Below, in pieces: positions 5,164-5,707 of a stretch of 5,707 bases of DNA (position 1 is the first letter of the stretch; each line of letters starts with the position of its first letter). The position numbers and the translations under genes were made by a program. Below the pieces are notes generated by a model, which was not told the DNA's origin, ran no database searches, and saw only the letters and a list, made by a program, of their open reading frames with translations. This DNA is from an uncultured Sphingobium sp. (GTDB lineage: Bacteria; Pseudomonadota; Alphaproteobacteria; Sphingomonadales; Sphingomonadaceae). The stretch spans positions 1-5,707 of the forward strand of contig CAMLFF010000216.1 in NCBI GenBank assembly GCA_946479185.1, in the 5' to 3' direction.

Positions 5164-5457
5164 ATGCCTCGCGGAGATAAATCCAGCTACGCAGAAAAGC
5201 AGAAGCGCAAAGCCGAGCATATTGAAAAGGGCTATGAGAAGCGCGGCGTCTCGAAGGATGAGGCGGAAAGCCGGGCATGGGCGACGGTGAACAAGGAATC
5301 CGGCGGTGGCAACAAGTCCGGCTCAGGGCGCGGTAAGGCCGAGAGCCACGCCTCATCGCGCAAGGGCGGGAAGATCGGTGGATCGAGCCAAAGCGCCGAG
5401 AAGCGATCTGCAGCGGCTAAAAAGGGTTGGGAAACGCGGCGCAAGAACGCAGGATGA
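5164..5457 (+). CDS. Small, highly basic Gly/Lys-rich protein (KGG-motif / "plasmid stabilisation"-annotated type)
   Basis: The product has 97 residues and is very rich in Lys, Arg, Gly, Ser and Ala, with no Cys, no signal peptide and no membrane segment. The N-terminal half (about 8-45) should be helical and contains EKGYEKRGVSKDEAESRAWA followed by TVNKE, a segment that recalls the ChaB-type helical motif. The middle (46-60) is a Gly/Ser linker. The C-terminal part has RKGGKIGG (66-73) and KRSAAAKKGWETRRKN (80-95), like KGG-motif stress proteins (YciG type) or nucleic-acid-binding tails. Similar proteins are often annotated as plasmid stabilisation proteins without experimental support. A DNA- or RNA-binding, stress-related role is inferred from composition only. 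The ATG is well supported by GAGGAG (5152-5157) with a 6-nt gap. The gene is monocistronic and divergent from the flavoprotein. Confidence 0.8.
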   Translation: MPRGDKSSYAEKQKRKAEHIEKGYEKRGVSKDEAESRAWATVNKESGGGNKSGSGRGKAESHASSRKGGKIGGSSQSAEKRSAAAKKGWETRRKNAG

Positions 5458-5472
5458 GGGCGCGCCTGCTAT

Positions 5473-5489
5473 GATCGCTCGGGGCGATC
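5473..5489. repeat. Short hairpin after the small basic protein gene
   Basis: GATCGC (5473-5478) and GCGATC (5484-5489) form a 6-bp perfect stem with a 5-nt loop, 15 nt after the stop codon of the small basic gene. No T-run follows directly; the nearest is TTTT at 5510-5513. It may be a weak terminator before yaaA or incidental. Confidence 0.3.
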
Positions 5490-5511
5490 GCGGGTAGAGC
5501 GTTTGCAGCTT

Positions 5512-5540
5512 TTGACGCGACCTCTCTCACTCGCTACCGG
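5512..5540 (+). promoter_or_regulatory. Candidate promoter close to the yaaA start
   Basis: TTGACG (5512-5517) is a good -35. After 17 nt comes TACCGG (5535-5540), a poor -10. If used, transcription would start at or next to the A of the ATG at 5547, which would make the mRNA leaderless and explain why no Shine-Dalgarno sequence is visible. The weak -10 keeps this tentative. Confidence 0.3.
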
Positions 5541-5546
5541 CACTGC

Positions 5547-5707
5547 ATGATTGCTCTCTTGTCCCCCGCCAAAACGCTCGATTTCGAGCGCTCACTTCCG
5601 CCGCTTTCCCTTTCACAGCCACATTTTGCGCAGGAAGCGCAGACTCTCGCAAAGTCTGCGGCGAATCTCACGCAGAAGAAACTCAGCGAGTTGATGCACA
5701 TCTCGCC
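5547..5707 (+). CDS. yaaA: Peroxide stress protein YaaA, N-terminal part (3' end outside window)
   Basis: The first 53 codons are present; the frame runs off the right edge. The N-terminus MIALLSPAKTLDFE matches the hallmark of the YaaA/DUF328 family (SPAKTLD at residues 6-12), and the later LTQKKLSELMHIS (41-53) matches the conserved segment that follows in the family. Full-length members have about 250-260 residues, so roughly one fifth is here. In E. coli YaaA lowers intracellular free iron during hydrogen peroxide stress, protecting DNA and proteins from Fenton damage, and has a DNA-binding fold. Whether OxyR controls it here cannot be seen. The start at 5547 is fixed by the family N-terminus, although no clear ribosome-binding site precedes it. 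Confidence 0.93.
   Translation, partial: MIALLSPAKTLDFERSLPPLSLSQPHFAQEAQTLAKSAANLTQKKLSELMHIS

Noticed and set aside
1..5707. CRISPR array, insertion sequence, toxin-antitoxin or defence system
   Set aside because: No regularly spaced repeats, transposase motifs or recognisable toxin, antitoxin or nuclease genes were seen. The small basic protein is sometimes labelled plasmid stabilisation, but it has no partner gene and no toxin or antitoxin pattern.

Overview
The window looks like an ordinary stretch of chromosome from a GC-rich alphaproteobacterium, most likely a sphingomonad. The basis is the TonB-dependent receptor, the thioredoxin-TPR protein with an intact WCGPC site, the codon use, and a tRNA promoter close to the alphaproteobacterial CTTGAC-N17-CTATAT pattern. 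The genus is an inference from protein style and was not tested by a search.

Layout. 1-669 (+) is the C-terminal part of a TonB-dependent outer-membrane receptor, cut by the window edge. 670-964 is a 295-bp gap between two convergent genes, with a bulged hairpin. 965-1753 (-) is a polytopic inner-membrane protein of unknown function. A 121-bp divergent spacer follows, then 1875-2519 (+), a glutathione S-transferase-like protein with a CPYA active-site motif. It ends 9 bp from the end of an oppositely directed two-gene operon, cnoX-like thioredoxin/TPR co-chaperone (3151-4062, -) followed by a stand-alone Lon N-terminal-domain protein (2529-3143, -). A divergent spacer carrying a 9-bp perfect inverted repeat leads to tRNA-Gly(GCC) at 4237-4311 (+). 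4383-4988 (-) is a flavodoxin-fold NAD(P)H-dependent oxidoreductase with an inverted repeat just upstream of its ribosome-binding site. 5164-5457 (+) is a small, very basic, Gly/Lys-rich protein. 5547-5707 (+) is the start of the peroxide-stress protein YaaA, cut by the right edge.

Functionally there is a loose thiol/redox and protein-quality theme (GST, CnoX, Lon-domain protein, flavoprotein, YaaA), but only cnoX and the Lon-domain gene are arranged as an operon. I see no mobile element, CRISPR array, toxin-antitoxin pair or defence locus, and nothing that amounts to a new system. The items most worth checking are the TTG start of the cnoX-like gene, the inverted repeats beside the cnoX/tRNA and flavoprotein promoters, the paired HRRL motifs in the membrane protein, and the small basic protein.
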